Shown: positions 34,501 through 35,050 of the stretch, one piece after another
Layout of the letters: each line of letters starts with the position of its first letter
How positions within the stretch are numbered: the stretch's first letter is position 1
Virus record (IMG/VR): IMGVR_UViG_3300033992_000089
Coordinates: 1-35,050 of that record
Length of the DNA: 35,050 nucleotides
Strand: one strand, 5' to 3'
From: a virus
Program-made: the position numbers and the translations under genes
The notes under the pieces: model-generated
The model's database searches: none
Seen by the model: the letters and a program-made list of their open reading frames with translations, nothing else
Told to the model about the DNA's origin: nothing

Positions 34501-35050
34501 TATAACGAAATTCAAAAGGGATTGTTGCCAAATAGTTCAACACGTTCATACGAATCTACATTGTTCTATGATACAAATAAAAGTAATCTAGACCAAGATA
34601 GTGATTTACTAAGCTGGTCATTGATTGGATATCGTCCACGTGATTATTTGGCATTAGCAGATTTGACAGATATCACACAAGTTAATGTTTATAAAAACTT
34701 GATTAAAGAAAAAGGTACACGCATTGCAGCCAATGCATTTAAAGGATTGACATTACCACAAGGTGGTATTGATTATGATATCTATGAAAACTGGGCTATT
34801 AAAACAGGTGAGTTAGGTGGGGTATTAAATAATAACTTCATTGATTTCCGTTTGAATCAGAATCAGTTGACAGGTAATCCTAGCATTGTTGGTTTGATTG
34901 ATAATGCATATACTGATGGTGTTCAACAAGAAGTACCATTATATTCAATCTTCAACTATGGCAGACCAATATCTAACGCTAATGTACTACCAACATTACC
35001 GGCTTATACTCCAAACAGAGTATTCCCAGATGCAGGCTATGCTAACTTTG
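28510..35050 (+). CDS. Giant baseplate/tail structural protein at the gp7 position (runs off window)
   Basis: The frame is open from the ATG at 28510 to the window edge: 2,180 complete codons with no stop. The N-terminus (LPEIFQTPTNSQFLGATLDQ, then FGYGINATDKYVIEPTKTRT, FISYPGIIDALN and FYSWDSFTNLDKIINFNQYYWL) matches large virion proteins of distant marine T4-like phages, as I recall them. Residues 307-357 (TYTITDLGTTTQTQWNTIAG to GTGTGIA) are a small module common in phage fibre proteins. Near Trp1957, W-x5-Y-x2-G-x-I-V-x-Y-x3-Y-W-x-A resembles a carbohydrate-binding module of the CBM5/12 type. The middle (about 1390-1530) is Trp/Tyr/Phe-rich. Following gp25 and gp6, it sits where T4 has gp7 (1,032 residues), so a wedge protein enlarged with binding modules is the best guess. 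Its 3' end is outside the window. Confidence 0.75.
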   Translation, partial: MAARIRTLNFLPEIFQTPTNSQFLGATLDQIVDQPNTMRIEGYVGSKFGYGINATDKYVIEPTKTRTDYQLDPGVVFTKTNTSTAKDFISYPGIIDALNLEGAITNNNDRLFNSEFYSWDSFTNLDKIINFNQYYWLPTGAPAVNISTDIVYTATDYTVQSLPNGYKITSDVNPGGTTNPTLTLIRGGTYTFTVNQTSEFWIQGKPGVTGYDPQQPNIQTRDVLGVENNGATAGVVLFTVPYKDAQSEYNFPGNNLVDVVSTLPFDQINGQLLSTIGSIDGVTGLEGLTVMFYNTGSPFIVSAGSFVVGTTYTITDLGTTTQTQWNTIAGTTGDTYTIGDSFIAATVGTGTGIAKALTGYVSKFYDTTTYDEDGGNDPYVVPGTTADFNNYEGGFYTDIYSTFYTITYEGSADDPVLRLVPATAIPINQKITATYGTQWKARNFYRTTVGTINLIPYLSAILDTLYYQDSVSANKVGIIKLIESNTTNQLDINDILGREQYTSPNGVVFTNGLKVTFSGDIFPTSYKEGEYYVEGVGTAIELINTAILIAPEPFTEGTYIPYDTLPYDIGNFDSTLYVPVYQDYITITRNSIDKNAWSRSNRWFHIDVINATATYNNDPTIATVYATQDNKAKRPIIEFYPNLRLFDNGILGKAPIDFFDDRTTDAFTYVAGQENYWPDVEVYTAYTATIANVTASTSTTIEINTDDIYGYLNTAGTFQIGQYISDTTNVLPRNTQITEIDSLTVPGTTILTVEWDDSINVPLTIEASLVANDLSNDNYQIYDGARIVFSVDTNPEVKNKVYVVRLSDIEGNGNKLITLSEADDGLVLPLECTFAFKGYNNQGKDFYFDGIDWFLAQQKTTVNQAPYFDVFDNDGISFGNTDVYVGSSFRGNKLFSYGIGSGIKDIVLGFPLRYSSVNNVGDISFDVPLNSESFNYVSGTNPITQKVNTGYVYNYTSSTTVVRQLGWQTAVAESRQYQIFSFDYIATDLTTSYTCDIAASTDTVWPNIQVYVNNVLQAKDTYTYTITANSTVIDFTVPNPLVDTVVEVTLLSDQVSKTAYYQVPINLQNNPFNGDVTLVNIGDIRGQYQSIFYNNPNTTGVVFGSNNYRDLGNLVPWGNKIIQNSASLALPGSLLRLQNHNLFNSLQYNSQQYINFKSLLVYTIDRTEYNVYQTPSYILDNALDQITANKTNSEPFFWSDMLPNKAAYATNTYTFANSLDVSIYPLTRIYNFTTSNYYGVLVYLTTTVGNLTTTIQLVINQDYTVSTDSPSLTITKDLAPGDVITIREYNQTFGSYVPNTPTKLGLYPSFIPSVVLDSNYSQPTYFILGHDGSYNKLYGDYIDGYLIDFRDQALLEFEKRVYNNLKLTDIIPVSDYDVIPGFFRTTDYTYDEILQIYSQYFLNWVGQNRIEYKKQFYQANNQFSYNYTQSGNKINGQAFEQGFWRGIYEYFYDTSTPNTTPWEMIGFSNQPTWWTTRYGAAPYTSDNLVLWSDMAAGINWNNGTPIVLPQFIREQLLDVIPVDSAGNLLSPFDAVMGNYNQRTFRNDWVVGDVGPAEFSYRRSSSWPFDLMKILALTKPAKFFNLGFDVDNYKYSTEFNQYLVNNRSHLVISDVAIYGNGTAKTSYVNWIVDFEKQVGVSATENLTELFDNLDVRLIYRLAGFSDKSLLSFFVEKGTPNSRNASLLIPDESYSVLLYDNIPISTVIYSGVVVQSTSTGWKVFGNSQDTAYFTTVTPKINGNYNRVTVGNTSVQIANDYVETQTNIIPYGAEFVDIQSLSQFIASYGQYLLLQGVLFDQIESGIDVNWRQMITELLYWIQSGWETGSLINLNPAANLITIDKDSHVVQPLTLQKQNFILNQNLYPIQSVDLAINRDSTFFSARPLNEGDTVAYGQFNISNFEHGIVFDNVTLFNDTLYNLVTGLRQNRILTRGTKSADWNGTVDAQGFILNQDNIEEWSTNQKYTRGSIVEYKNRYWFALKVLNAKEIFEEQDWKETDYNEIQKGLLPNSSTRSYESTLFYDTNKSNLDQDSDLLSWSLIGYRPRDYLALADLTDITQVNVYKNLIKEKGTRIAANAFKGLTLPQGGIDYDIYENWAIKTGELGGVLNNNFIDFRLNQNQLTGNPSIVGLIDNAYTDGVQQEVPLYSIFNYGRPISNANVLPTLPAYTPNRVFPDAGYANF

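Noticed and set aside
1-35050. tRNA genes, CRISPR arrays, insertion sequences
   Set aside because: No cloverleaf with a T-loop, no regularly spaced repeats and no transposase sequence was seen on either strand; the only tandem repeats are protein-coding.

Overview
The window is part of the genome of a T4-like tailed phage (contractile-tailed myovirus) and holds no recognisable cellular genes. It is A+T-rich. Gene order, protein sequences and TAAATA-type late promoter motifs fit the distant T4 relatives known from marine and freshwater bacteria (cyanophage and pelagiphage type) better than the enteric T4 group. The host cannot be told from this stretch: there are no tRNAs, photosynthesis genes or other host-derived markers.

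Layout. (1) 1-9435, all on the minus strand: a DUF6165-like gene cut by the window edge, a small unknown gene, then the head-assembly block read right to left: portal gp20, a 74-residue basic protein, an acidic gp67-like core protein, protease gp21, scaffold gp22 and major capsid protein gp23. Upstream of gp20 is a 924-residue tape-measure-like protein that carries a complete T4-type lysozyme domain. (2) 9506-10560, plus strand: the gp26-family baseplate protein and a small coupled protein, divergent from the tape-measure gene. (3) 10561-11058: about 500 bases without a convincing gene, holding terminators, a possible sigma70 promoter and several stable hairpins; a candidate structured RNA. 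(4) 11059-16581, minus strand: late sigma factor gp55, recombination nuclease subunits gp47 and gp46, a radical-SAM protein and a Hjc-like resolvase. This is the regulatory and DNA-metabolism block. (5) 16709 to the end, plus strand: the baseplate, in order a tube-fold protein with a repeat-rich linker (gp48/gp54-like), gp53, a gp27-like hub, a gp5-like central spike, gp25, gp6, and a giant protein of more than 2,180 residues at the gp7 position that runs off the window.

How it works together. gp55 has a sigma70-like promoter and is probably made first; it would then direct host RNA polymerase to ACTAAATA/GATAAATA motifs, which precede nearly every structural transcription unit here. gp46 and gp47 form the Mre11/Rad50-type nuclease for recombination-dependent replication. 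gp22 and the gp67-like protein form the prohead core on the gp20 portal, gp23 forms the shell, and gp21 then cuts them, probably at AE/S-type sites shared by its substrates.

Most unusual points: the lysozyme sits on the tape-measure-like protein while the gp5-like spike lacks it; the gp5-like protein continues for about 600 alanine-rich residues beyond its spike; gp55 has a long N-terminal extension; a radical-SAM enzyme lies in the recombination operon; and the 10561-11058 region may encode an RNA.
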